Shown one piece after another: positions 1 to 7,964 of a stretch of DNA of 64,000 nucleotides. Position 1 is the first letter of the stretch, and the number at the start of each line of letters is the position of its first letter. Below the pieces are notes generated by a model, which worked only from the letters and a program-made list of their open reading frames with translations, was not told the DNA's origin and made no database searches. The DNA is from an uncultured Muribaculaceae bacterium (lineage in GTDB: Bacteria > Bacteroidota > Bacteroidia > Bacteroidales > Muribaculaceae): positions 1 to 64,000 of the forward strand of contig CAJUKZ010000006.1 of NCBI GenBank assembly GCA_910586995.1, given 5' to 3'. Both the position numbers and the translations under genes were made by a program.

Positions 1-279
1 CGGACGAAAGCAGGACATTGAGTGCGAGGACTTGGTTCTTGCCGACCTTGCGCGTAAGTCCGGCATGTTCGATGCGGTGCTGGATAGCATCGCCCAATCC
101 TGCCACTCCGTCGGGATAACTGATGAAGTCATCGCGGTTGAAGTGGCGCAATTCGGGGTGGGTGCTGTCGGCTCTTTTCGATGGGGCCAATTCCGACACA
201 TCTTCGGTCGGAAACGGACGTAGTTCTCCCTATCCCGTGCCGCCTTCAGGTTGAAGACAACAAGGGGGATATCCGCCAC
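1..279 (-). pseudogene. Mobilization (MobV/Pre-like relaxase) N-terminal fragment, frameshifted
   Basis: Reading the minus strand down from a GTG near 279 gives ADIPLVVFNLKAARDREN, and then the frame is lost around 205-230. The adjacent frame continues with HPELRHFNRDDFISYPDGV and AIQHRIEHAGLTRKVGKNQV to the window edge. The IQHR..AGLTRK.GKNQV block matches what I know of the N-terminal part of plasmid recombination/mobilization (Mob_Pre) proteins in Bacteroidales elements, which nick DNA at an oriT. The change of frame inside one continuous homologous-looking protein implies a broken gene. The C-terminal part lies outside the window. Family assignment is from recognition only. Confidence 0.5.
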
Positions 280-1456
280 GCTTAGGCGAACATACGTCTG
301 GCGCAAACGCCATCATAAGGCGAGTGCCATCATTTTTAGTGGGTAAATTTCGCGCGGGTCGCGCTTTCTAAGACCGTGTTTCCAATCAGTCAGTCAGATA
401 TTTCCGGTATTTTCAACTTGATGCTGCCACTATATCCACAAAATCCAGCGTGTTGACAATCGGGTGCAATCTTCCCTTATAATTGGAAAACCGTCTTTCT
501 CTGAGCCATTTAACAGCAGCCATTCCATTTGTTTGCAAACCGTTGGGTCATCGCTTCCTCAGTGCGTGTTGTTAGCGGTTCGCGTCTGCCGTCCTTTTAA
601 GGCTCTCATCTTCATAGTGTTCCGGACGACTTCATCCGGGATTAGGTGTAGGTATGAACACAAAAAAGCGTAGCACAGTCAGGAGCATCATTCCAATCCG
701 ATATATAAAAGTTGAATGTGTCGGACGGTGGCTCTGCCATCTTGTGTTACATAAAGATACGAAATAATTTTCGCGTTTCCAAATCATCACAGCTCCAAAG
801 GTGCTTTTTGGGGCAAAAATAGCCCTGTAACTACATCATCTTGCGTGTATTACAAGAAAATGCAGTTATAGGCCATCCGGGCAGGAAACATAGGTGCATA
901 ACAATGGCTATACCATTCGCCTCAATGCCTCCGCATTCTTCCCATGCGCAGATGGCGGCACGCTTCTTTGGCTGTGCGTTGATAATCGTTCCCCTTGCAA
1001 GGGGATATATGTCTTTTCGCCCACGAATGGACTTTGACGGACAAAATCATGCCGGGCGACCGTCACGGCAGAGCTATGTGAAAATCCCGTCAGAATAACG
1101 GTGGTGTGTATGAATGCTCCGCTATGGTCACATGAAAAATGCCTTCACGTTTTCTGATTAGCCTTATCTCTTGTCGCAACTGGGCATGACGCTGTCACGA
1201 AGTGCTGGGGCACATTCGTCAACCTCCTTGTTGCGGCCAATGAAAGACCATCAGTACAATTCTAACGAAGGTAAGTTGAAAAAGGTTCATACACCAATGG
1301 ATTTTTTTACTTGAATTATTTAGACAGAATCATCCTTACTCCGCAAAGACAAGTCGAGTTCTCTCAGTCCTCCAAATTATTTGAGTCAAGTTTACTTAAA
1401 GGTCGTATTGGTACAGTTTTATGGCGTTTAAGCTACTTATGATTATAGTCTGCAAA
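280..1456. other. About 1.2 kb without a recognisable gene
   Basis: Only short open frames occur here on both strands and none resembles a family I know. On the minus strand several 30-60 residue stretches run into stops, as expected for decayed mobile-element DNA. Examples are a frame from about 747 starting MAEPPSDTFNFYISDW and another near 520-410. I see no tRNA, strong terminator or inverted repeat. It lies between the broken mobilization gene and the putAbiC gene, so it is probably remnant DNA of the same element. Confidence 0.5.
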
Positions 1457-2389
1457 CTACACCCCCGAACAGGGAGTGACATGTTTAAGTTGTTCTCTAT
1501 TAAGAAACTTGAATCGAGTATGCGGGTAGAAAATATACTGATTTACATTTAACAAGAAAGTTTGATCAATGTTTTCAAGAAAATTATTACAATCTAAAAT
1601 TTTCTTAAAAAGCAAATGACCATCTTTGTCTTGCCCATATTTTGATAATGCATTATAAAATAATAGCCCTAATTCTTCATTAGATAACTGAGATTGAAGA
1701 AGATTCAAATACCTATTGCGTGCGCTGTCATCTTCCTTGTTATATGGGTCATCAACTACAAATTTGATGGCATTAAAAAGATAGCGGTATAAGTACCCAA
1801 TATTGCAATCTGTTTCTTTAACCATTTGTTCATATATTGAAGTGATAGACTCTCTATATTGTTCTATCTCTGACTGATTGGCGGTCAATGGTCGAAATTG
1901 TGTAGATATTGTTCTTAAATGGGAGTCAGACTCCAATTTAGATTGGTAGAATTTTATGAAAAACGAATAGTATTCAATTAAATTGCACACCCCATTATCT
2001 CCAAGCCGGATAAAAATATTTGAATTTACCGTATCTTGAACCTGTTTTAGCATTGATAAGATGTTAAAATAAGTAGTTTCAAAACGAACTTTGTCTGCCT
2101 CCTGGCGAGTAATATTTAGCTGTTGACGTTGTTCCTTGAATGTCACAAATAGAAATGCAGTTGCTGTAAATGTTAGAGTAATTCCTAATGTACCCCATAA
2201 GAAGTCTCCAATATTTTTATGGAACTGAATTACAATTGATTTCTTAATAGCATCCCAATCAAAAAGGCTAAAGCCATCAGACGAAAAAATAACTGTTAAA
2301 TATATTATTATCAATAGTATACTAACAAGGAAGCCACCCCAAGCCAGCGTGGTAACCAATGTCAACATTCTCGATTTATTATTCTTCAT
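1457..2389 (-). CDS. Putative phage abortive infection membrane protein (putAbiC family)
   Basis: A 310-residue protein with two predicted membrane segments (about residues 9-35 and 64-84). The second is followed at once by a charged coiled stretch (FKEQRQQLNITRQEADKVRF) and then FETTYFNILSMLKQ. A later block has GYLYRYLFNAIKFV and RNRYLNLLQSQLSNEELGLL. This layout and these motifs are those of the putative phage abortive infection family (PF16872), membrane proteins thought to stop phage growth by an unknown mechanism. Its start overlaps the end of the upstream gene (2379-3269) by 11 bases, so the two are probably co-translated. The DNA is much more AT-rich than the chromosome further right, which fits transfer. 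Family call good; the defence role is inferred from the family name. Confidence 0.72.
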   Translation of the reverse strand: MKNNKSRMLTLVTTLAWGGFLVSILLIIIYLTVIFSSDGFSLFDWDAIKKSIVIQFHKNIGDFLWGTLGITLTFTATAFLFVTFKEQRQQLNITRQEADKVRFETTYFNILSMLKQVQDTVNSNIFIRLGDNGVCNLIEYYSFFIKFYQSKLESDSHLRTISTQFRPLTANQSEIEQYRESITSIYEQMVKETDCNIGYLYRYLFNAIKFVVDDPYNKEDDSARNRYLNLLQSQLSNEELGLLFYNALSKYGQDKDGHLLFKKILDCNNFLENIDQTFLLNVNQYIFYPHTRFKFLNREQLKHVTPCSGV

Positions 2390-3269
2390 TCAAATTATGA
2401 TATTGCTCTTTTATATAAGAAACTAAAATAGATGCTTGTTTGTCAAGCTTTTCAAACGAAGGATAACCACTATCTCCAAGCGGATTAACATCTTCGGTTA
2501 CATCCATTGACAGCCCCAATGACTGGAGATTTTGCAATGAAAGAACTTTCTCTTTACCGGCAATGCTTATCGTAACTGCAATATCATCACATTTTAAGTC
2601 TTCATCAATGACATAAAATGTATCATGTTCATTTCTTTTCTTTTTTATAGAATCTATAAAATCGAATACAGATATCTTACCTCGATTTATTTTGTACACT
2701 ATAGATGTCATAATGTCTTTATCCGAGATTGTATTGTCGGATATTCTTGATATTTTCAAGCGGTCATCATGCACTTTTCGAAGTTCGACAGTACGAGCAT
2801 CGTACTGTAGTGCAGCCATTCGTCTTTCAACCAACCTTTTAATAGCAACAGGAGCAATTTTGATAGTGTAGTCATCATAATGACCTAAGTCTTTACAATA
2901 ATTCAATATTGCATTATTCAGAATTGTGGCTATGCCAAATTGACTTATTCGTTCAACTATCAAGAATCCATAAGCGGAATCTTTTGGGATATATAACATA
3001 AAATAAAAAGGTTTCAGCAATACATGTTTTGCTGTTTTTTTGAAGTCGGTTTCTCCGGTTTCGATGTTAACGCCATCTTCTATAGTCCCGTACTCACCTG
3101 ATTCAATAATACCCTTTATATATTGTCCAGTTCTTACTAAATGGTATTCTCCTTCTCCTTTTCTTGAAAGTCGAAAAGCGTTGCCGATTTGACCATCTTC
3201 CTTCTGTATAGGTACATTCTTTTCTCCCCTATTTTCATCTTGTCTCCAAGATAAGAACATATTATCCAT
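2379..3269 (-). CDS. Unknown protein, operon partner of putAbiC protein
   Basis: I do not recognise this 296-residue soluble protein. It is rich in Lys, Asp, Glu and Ile, with no signal peptide or clear membrane segment in the called part. Its stop overlaps the putAbiC start, and no promoter-like box separates them, so it is probably a functional partner. The ATG at 3269 is the first in frame, but the frame stays open for 48 more codons up to a stop at 3411-3413. That stretch looks coding, with a hydrophobic IIATSFSLAVYAISVYKKGD segment, so the real protein may start upstream at a rare codon such as ATT at 3399-3401. Alternatively the N-terminus is damaged. Confidence 0.6.
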   Translation of the reverse strand: MDNMFLSWRQDENRGEKNVPIQKEDGQIGNAFRLSRKGEGEYHLVRTGQYIKGIIESGEYGTIEDGVNIETGETDFKKTAKHVLLKPFYFMLYIPKDSAYGFLIVERISQFGIATILNNAILNYCKDLGHYDDYTIKIAPVAIKRLVERRMAALQYDARTVELRKVHDDRLKISRISDNTISDKDIMTSIVYKINRGKISVFDFIDSIKKKRNEHDTFYVIDEDLKCDDIAVTISIAGKEKVLSLQNLQSLGLSMDVTEDVNPLGDSGYPSFEKLDKQASILVSYIKEQYHNLNEE

Positions 3270-3434
3270 ATCAGAAAGAAAATTATGCCCATCTTCTCCA
3301 AAGTCGGTTAAGACTTGAAGGTCGTTTTTATCACCTTTCTTATAGACAGAGATTGCATATACCGCAAGGGAAAATGATGTCGCTATTATATTTGTAAAAA
3401 TTAGATTTATTTACGTTGTTGAAATTACATATAT

Positions 3435-4814
3435 TTAGTGATTTAGAATATGGTAACCTCCGTTTTTTTTCGCGCCACGATATTCTATCAAACCAAGACC
3501 GATTAAACTTCTCAAGGTGCGAGATATGGTGGAGAGACTTACGTCTGCCAATGATGATAATTCGTTGGTCCTCAATCCAGGAGATTTAGACAACATTTGA
3601 AGCAATTGCTTTTCACGCTCATTTAATCTGTCATTTAATCTGTCATTTAATCTGTCATCGATGACATTTTGGGCCGTTTGACGCTTTACGAACCTTACGG
3701 TAAAGAATCCCTTGTTCTCAAATTGCGGCTCCGGTAAGCCTGCTTCTTTCATCAGTCTTCGCATACGGGGAACACCTGAACCGACTTTCTCGACGATGTG
3801 CATTCGGGTAAAGAGTCCAAATATTAGAGGATTGCGACTCATGCTTTTCGCTCCGAAATTTTCGGCCACCAATGGAAGAAGACCACCGGGATTAGATATT
3901 TCCACCCGGTCATCATATACTTCCACCATGATAGTCGCCCCTTCCTCGTAGAGGTCGCGGTGACAAATGGCGTTGCATAAAGCCTCCTTGAATGCGTCAA
4001 GAGGAATCTCCCATATTTCCTTTCGAGGACCGACACCTTCAATGATATACTCTACTTCCAGCTTGCTCTCAATCCATGAAATAGCATTGAGATACTGCTG
4101 ATAGAGAGGGCCGCCAAAAGTCTTGTCATCAATGATGTGCACTTTGTCAAGACCTTTGAAACGCAAGCATCTTACGACGGCATGAGGGAACTTACGTTCC
4201 GGCTCTTTACCAAAGAATAATGCTGCTGCATTCTTGACACGTCCATTATCGGTCATCAACTCCAGATTGTCAAACAATTGCCGAATGGGTAAGTCTTCTG
4301 AAAGGTGAGCCTTTTCAAGAAAGGATTTGAAATTATGTCGCTCAATGTCTTCATCAATGTCAAACCAACGGCACGGAATAGCATCGTAGAAAATCTTTGA
4401 GCATTCGGCAAAGAAAGCCCGAATCTCCTCGGCAGTTCTCAGTTTCTGACAATTGGCTCCCTCACGGACATATATCAATCCTCCGGTGATGTAGGGTTTG
4501 TCCTTGCCGCTCGGCACATCTATAACCCAAACTTTCTTCCCCTCGACTTCAACAGAATACATATCGCACCTTATCGCCGGGGATATTTCGCCAATGGTAT
4601 CTTGAATGGCAGAACGCTTATTGTTGTCAATCTCAGCACCTATAATTTGATTGTTGTTATCCACTCCAATGAGCACATAGCCTCCGGATGCGTTGGCAAA
4701 TCCGACTACCTCGTCAGATATTTCTTTCACCTTTGATGGCACACTTCGTTTGAAGTCTACATTGTAGCCTTCGCCTCCTTTTACAAGGTCAAGTATTTGA
4801 GATGCCGTTAACAT
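3435..4814 (-). CDS. AlbA/Schlafen-domain ATP-binding transcriptional regulator
   Basis: A 459-residue protein of the COG2865 type. Residues about 10-125 form the AlbA_2/Schlafen-like nucleic-acid-binding domain (VDFKRS, GFANASGGYVLIGVDNN). A HATPase-like domain follows (EALCNAICHRDLYEEGA, VEISNPGGLL, EKVGSGVPRMRRLM). The end is a winged helix (LRTNELSSLADVSLSTISRT). Between the last two lies a linker with DRLN three times in a row. Members are usually regulators and are often found in defence islands and mobile elements. The ATG lies only four bases after a TAATTTTG box, so the mRNA may be leaderless. It is on the same strand as the putAbiC pair but separated by about 165 bases. Confidence 0.8.
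   Translation of the reverse strand: MLTASQILDLVKGGEGYNVDFKRSVPSKVKEISDEVVGFANASGGYVLIGVDNNNQIIGAEIDNNKRSAIQDTIGEISPAIRCDMYSVEVEGKKVWVIDVPSGKDKPYITGGLIYVREGANCQKLRTAEEIRAFFAECSKIFYDAIPCRWFDIDEDIERHNFKSFLEKAHLSEDLPIRQLFDNLELMTDNGRVKNAAALFFGKEPERKFPHAVVRCLRFKGLDKVHIIDDKTFGGPLYQQYLNAISWIESKLEVEYIIEGVGPRKEIWEIPLDAFKEALCNAICHRDLYEEGATIMVEVYDDRVEISNPGGLLPLVAENFGAKSMSRNPLIFGLFTRMHIVEKVGSGVPRMRRLMKEAGLPEPQFENKGFFTVRFVKRQTAQNVIDDRLNDRLNDRLNEREKQLLQMLSKSPGLRTNELSSLADVSLSTISRTLRSLIGLGLIEYRGAKKNGGYHILNH
3619..3654 (-). repeat. Three perfect 12-bp tandem repeats inside a coding region
   Basis: The unit TCATTTAATCTG occurs three times head to tail and encodes the DRLN repeats in the linker before the winged helix of the AlbA-type regulator. 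Because the unit is 12 bases, gain or loss of a copy keeps the reading frame and changes only linker length. Confidence 0.9.
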
Positions 4815-4818
4815 AATG

Positions 4819-4826
4819 CAAAATTA
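4819..4826 (-). promoter_or_regulatory. -7 box of the AlbA regulator gene
   Basis: Minus-strand TAATTTTG matches TAnnTTTG. Its last base is four bases from the ATG at 4814, so transcription would begin at or next to the start codon. Confidence 0.55.
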
Positions 4827-4940
4827 CTAATTTATTCTGAATTTATCGTTATGAATGAGGGGATTAAATGTGTCTATTCCCAAAAATCGACATTTATGTC
4901 AATCTTTAGGAATAGCACTATTGATAAGAGGCTTGACAAC

Positions 4941-5677
4941 TTACCACATCTCGCTGTCTTTCTTGGTTCGGGTGGCGATTTCATCGGCTATCTCCTCGGA
5001 GGATAGTTTGATGTAGACCATGAAGGTCTTTTGAGTCTTGTGGCCGCTGACGTGCATCATCTGGACGATGTCGTATTTGTGGCTGAGATACATGTTGGTG
5101 ATTCCTGTGCGTCGGGCGGTGTGGCTCGTCACGCATTTGAAACGTGGGAGGAGTACATTGCCGTTCAGGTCTGTCTCCGGCTCCTTGCCTTCTTTTTTCT
5201 GAGCGTCCCTTTCTTCATCGTCAGATTGGTCGGCACTTTTTCTTTCAGTGTCGGCACACTCTCGGATAAGTCTTCCAAAATATCCTTGATGTAACGGTTC
5301 AGCACCTGCTCGTTGGCTTTCGGAATATTGTAACTATATTTCTTACAGATGGCAATAAGGTTCTCGTTCATCACCGGAATTGTCACCTCGGTCTTAGTTT
5401 TCTGCTGTACCAACCTAATGATGCGTGTCCCCTTTCGCGTGGTCTCAAAATGGTCTTTATTGAGATTGTTATAGTCACTGACGCGCTGACAAGTATATCA
5501 ACCGATGAGAAAAACATCACGAACATGCTCTTTCTTCCCGCTCAGGGGCATTTCATAGAGTACCTGTAACTCTTCCTCGGTGAGATAAATCTCTACTGCC
5601 TTGTCGCGGTCTTCAATCTTATTTTTGACTATGAGCGATGCGGCGCGTTGGTTGTCATGGACACCATCAATGATCAT
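4941..5677 (-). pseudogene. Tyrosine recombinase (integrase), inactivated
   Basis: A minus-strand frame from an ATG at 5677 reads through IYLTEEELQVLYEMPLSG and KKEHVRDVFLIG, then hits TGA at about 5499, then continues in frame with YTCQRVSDYNNLN. The stop sits where family members usually have Cys or a similar residue. The frame runs on (VQQKTKTEVTIP) to about 5215-5270, where it shifts to a second frame carrying HTARRTG, VSGHK and the YIKLS segment. These are the catalytic Arg, the HxxR, the second His and the nucleophilic Tyr of Bacteroidales integrases. The N-terminal core-binding domain is missing. One nonsense change plus one frameshift mean no active enzyme. It probably once mobilised the island to its right or left. 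Confidence 0.8.
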
Positions 5678-5766
5678 TCATAGTCATTCACCATCGTTCA
5701 ACCCCACGGCACAACCTCGTAGCCCCAAGCTTTAACAGAGTTTAACTATAATCTACGAGCAAAAAT

Positions 5767-5802
5767 GTGGTGATCTCAACCAAAAATCAGCCGGGTCACC
5801 AC
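5767..5802. terminator. Inverted repeat just outside the integrase remnant
   Basis: GTGGTGA at 5767-5773 pairs with TCACCAC at 5796-5802 around a 22-base loop. No T-run follows on either strand, so terminator function is doubtful. It could instead be a recombination-site arm or an operator for the promoter next to it. Confidence 0.3.
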
Positions 5803-5806
5803 GCCG

Positions 5807-5839
5807 AATTGTTAAAATCTTCAAAAAATCGTAACTTTG
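5807..5839 (+). promoter_or_regulatory. Promoter of the structured RNA and inositol-phosphatase operon
   Basis: TTG at 5807-5809 and TAACTTTG at 5832-5839 match the Bacteroidota -33/-7 elements with a slightly long spacing of 22 bases. Transcription would start near 5843-5846, about 255 bases before the ATG at 6099. Confidence 0.7.
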
Positions 5840-5844
5840 CATTC

Positions 5845-6060
5845 GGATAGACGAAGGTCATTCCCGACATTTTGGAAAATAAGAAGCGTTATGCTTATCT
5901 TGTAGTTTGTGAACGTAGGAAATTCAGAAACCGATGCAAGGGATAGCATAGTGGTTCTCACGCATATAGCGTGGGTCACTATTGTTACATCTGCATCAAA
6001 GGTTTCCTACGACCTACAAACTAAGACGTGGCATAGTTGGCTCACGTTTCTGTTTATAAA
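5845..6060 (+). ncRNA. Highly structured leader or small RNA
   Basis: The transcript from the promoter at 5807-5839 can form a long rod-like hairpin. The pairs are TAGTTTGT 5903-5910 with ACAAACTA 6016-6023, CGTAG 5914-5918 with CTACG 6007-6011, GAAACC 5927-5932 with GGTTTC 6001-6006, GATGCA 5933-5938 with TGCATC 5992-5997, ATAGTG 5948-5953 with CACTAT 5977-5982, and CTCACGC 5957-5963 with GCGTGGG 5969-5975 around a 5-base loop. A second hairpin pairs ACGTG 6026-6030 with CACGT 6043-6047. No ORF explains it. It could be a cis-acting leader of the downstream operon or a separate small RNA. I cannot name the family. Confidence 0.65.
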
Positions 6061-6098
6061 CATTTGAACCTTTGAGCCCAAGGCAATACTATACGGAT

Positions 6099-6911
6099 AT
6101 GAAATTGACTCATAATCTATACAACATCCCACAAGAGTATCAGTCATTCCTGACTGCGGCCTTGGCGATGGCAGAAAATGCCGGAGATATTCATATGCAG
6201 TATTTTCGCAAATGTAATCTTGAACAGTCAACAAAGCTCAATGACAGCGATGTGGTCACAATAGCCGACAAAAAGGCAGAAGCAATGATTCTTGATTTTA
6301 TCTGTCAGCATTTCCCTTCGCACGGGATTATCTCGGAGGAATCAGGACGAGATCACGATGAAAGAGAATGGCGATGGGTAATAGACCCTCTTGACGGAAC
6401 AACAAATTTCTCTGCGGGACTTCCGGCTTTCTGTGTATCTATCGCACTTGAACATAATAAGGAAACTGTGCTCGGAGTAGTATATGCTACATATCTTGGA
6501 GAATGTTTCTATGCGGTCAAAGGAGCAGGAGCATGGCTTAATGGAAGCTCAATCCACTGTTCCGACAAATCAGAAATGACCAAAGCCGTTGTAGCAACCG
6601 GAATGCCATACGACCGAAATGACAATGCCGACAATAATCTTACTGAAATCTGTCGAATGGCATTACGTGTCAGAGGCATAAGACGTATGGGGTCAGCCGC
6701 GATAGACCTATGTTATACCGCAGCCGGATTCTTTGACGCTTATTGGGAACTGAATCTCAATCGCTGGGATGTATCAGCCGGACAATTGATAGCAGCTGAA
6801 GCCGGGGTTATTATTGAATCCATTCGTTCAAACAGGAATCATTCGATTCTTGCTTCCAATCCCAATCTCCATTCAGCAATGCGCCAAGTTCTTTTTCAAG
6901 AACAAGCTTAA
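6099..6911 (+). CDS. Inositol monophosphatase family protein
   Basis: A 270-residue Mg-dependent phosphatase of the IMPase/SuhB/CysQ fold. The metal-binding motifs are visible: ISEESG (first Glu ligand), WVIDPLDGTTNFSAG (motif A) and WDVSAGQLIAAEAG (motif B). The substrate may be an inositol phosphate, another sugar phosphate or 3'-phosphoadenosine phosphate; the sequence does not decide. I chose the ATG at 6099 because the only upstream in-frame start is a TTG at 6072 close to the structured RNA. It is the first gene of a run that continues with YciI seven bases downstream. Confidence 0.9.
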   Translation: MKLTHNLYNIPQEYQSFLTAALAMAENAGDIHMQYFRKCNLEQSTKLNDSDVVTIADKKAEAMILDFICQHFPSHGIISEESGRDHDEREWRWVIDPLDGTTNFSAGLPAFCVSIALEHNKETVLGVVYATYLGECFYAVKGAGAWLNGSSIHCSDKSEMTKAVVATGMPYDRNDNADNNLTEICRMALRVRGIRRMGSAAIDLCYTAAGFFDAYWELNLNRWDVSAGQLIAAEAGVIIESIRSNRNHSILASNPNLHSAMRQVLFQEQA

Positions 6912-6923
6912 AAATGAATGACT

Positions 6924-7211
6924 ATGTTCATTGCGATTCTTATATACAAGAAACCTCTGAGCGAGGTTGACAAATATCTTCAGGCTCACCGCGATTATCT
7001 TGCTGAGCATTATGCTGATGGTGTTTTTATTGCGTCAGGTCCGCAGAATCCGCGCATTGGTGGTGTGATAATGATAAAAGCCACCGACCGCGAAGCTGTC
7101 AACGCCATTATCTCGCAAGACCCGTTCAACATCAACGGCATCGCCGGCTATCAGATAGTGGAATTCACTCCTACGATGTTCTGCGATGAGTCTTTACAAA
7201 CACTACTGTAA
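6924..7211 (+). CDS. YciI-family protein, copy 1
   Basis: A small dimeric ferredoxin-fold protein (YCII domain) with AHRDYLAEHYADG and SGPQNPRIGGVIMI, including the conserved His-Asp pair proposed as the active site. A near-identical paralogue lies at 12459-12752, and that copy starts at the Met corresponding to 6924, so I prefer 6924 over the ATG at 6918. Family members are thought to be enzymes of uncertain reaction or antibiotic-stress proteins. It sits between the phosphatase and a tautomerase gene four bases downstream, probably in one operon. Confidence 0.85.
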   Translation: MFIAILIYKKPLSEVDKYLQAHRDYLAEHYADGVFIASGPQNPRIGGVIMIKATDREAVNAIISQDPFNINGIAGYQIVEFTPTMFCDESLQTLL

Positions 7212-7214
7212 GCC

Positions 7215-7418
7215 ATGCCATACATATCCATCGAAAGCGGAAAACTCACCGCAGAACAAAAGAAAGAATTGATTGAACGGCTCACAGCAACAGCCTCCGA
7301 GATAACACATGTCCCGAAGCAGTTCTTCACTGTAACCATCAAGGAACTACCTGATGAAAATTTCGGCATCGGCGGCAAATCCATTGATGAGATAAAACGG
7401 GATTTCAACCGCAAATGA
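7215..7418 (+). CDS. 4-oxalocrotonate tautomerase-like protein
   Basis: A 67-residue protein beginning MPYISIESGKL. After Met removal this leaves the N-terminal Pro that is the catalytic base of the tautomerase superfamily. Its length and the VPKQFFTVTIKEL segment fit the short 4-OT group, which works as hexamers on keto-enol substrates. The natural substrate is unknown. The last bases overlap the next start by four (ATGA), so translation is coupled to the GrpB-like gene. Confidence 0.85.
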   Translation: MPYISIESGKLTAEQKKELIERLTATASEITHVPKQFFTVTIKELPDENFGIGGKSIDEIKRDFNRK

Positions 7419-7960
7419 AAAAAGAGTTGAAAGATTTGACCTTGGAAGAACTATGGGAACTGTTTCCAATAGTTCTTGTACCGCATTGTTCTTGCTGGAA
7501 AGAATGGGCTGATGATGAAATAAAGCAACTCCAAATAATCCTTACGGAAATTTGCCCCATAATCAACCATATAGGCAGCACCGCGATTTCGACAATTCAG
7601 GCCAAACCTATAATAGACATATTGGTGGAAGTATCGACAAGACTGGATTGGAACAAATTACGTGATGTCATGGAGTCGTCCGGATATATATGTATGTCTG
7701 TTTCAGGAACACGTATGAGTTTCAATAAGGGATATACACCATCGGGATACGCCGATAAGGTATTCCATATACATATTCATCCAATCGGTGACAATGACGA
7801 GATATTTTTTCGTGATTTTCTGGTGAACCATCCCGATACGGCTAAAGAATATGAGGCTCTGAAATTGAGTCTCTTGCCAAAATTCAAGCATAATAGAGAT
7901 GGCTATACCGAAGCCAAAACCGAGTTTATCGAAAGAATTGTTTCTAAACGAAAGAATTGA
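7415..7960 (+). CDS. GrpB family (UPF0157) nucleotidyltransferase-fold protein
   Basis: A 181-residue protein with the signature INHIGSTAISTIQAKPIIDI, characteristic of the GrpB/UPF0157 family, and a conserved HIHIHPIG region further on. The fold is related to nucleotidyltransferases, but no reaction is established for most members; one studied relative joins CoA biosynthesis steps. The start overlaps the tautomerase stop by four bases. The stop is four bases before the ATG of the reductase gene. Confidence 0.8.
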   Translation: MKKELKDLTLEELWELFPIVLVPHCSCWKEWADDEIKQLQIILTEICPIINHIGSTAISTIQAKPIIDILVEVSTRLDWNKLRDVMESSGYICMSVSGTRMSFNKGYTPSGYADKVFHIHIHPIGDNDEIFFRDFLVNHPDTAKEYEALKLSLLPKFKHNRDGYTEAKTEFIERIVSKRKN

Positions 7961-7964
7961 AGTG

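Noticed and set aside
841..1098. 85-codon plus-strand frame in the island
   Set aside because: No family resemblance, no promoter or ribosome-binding context; left as unassigned DNA.
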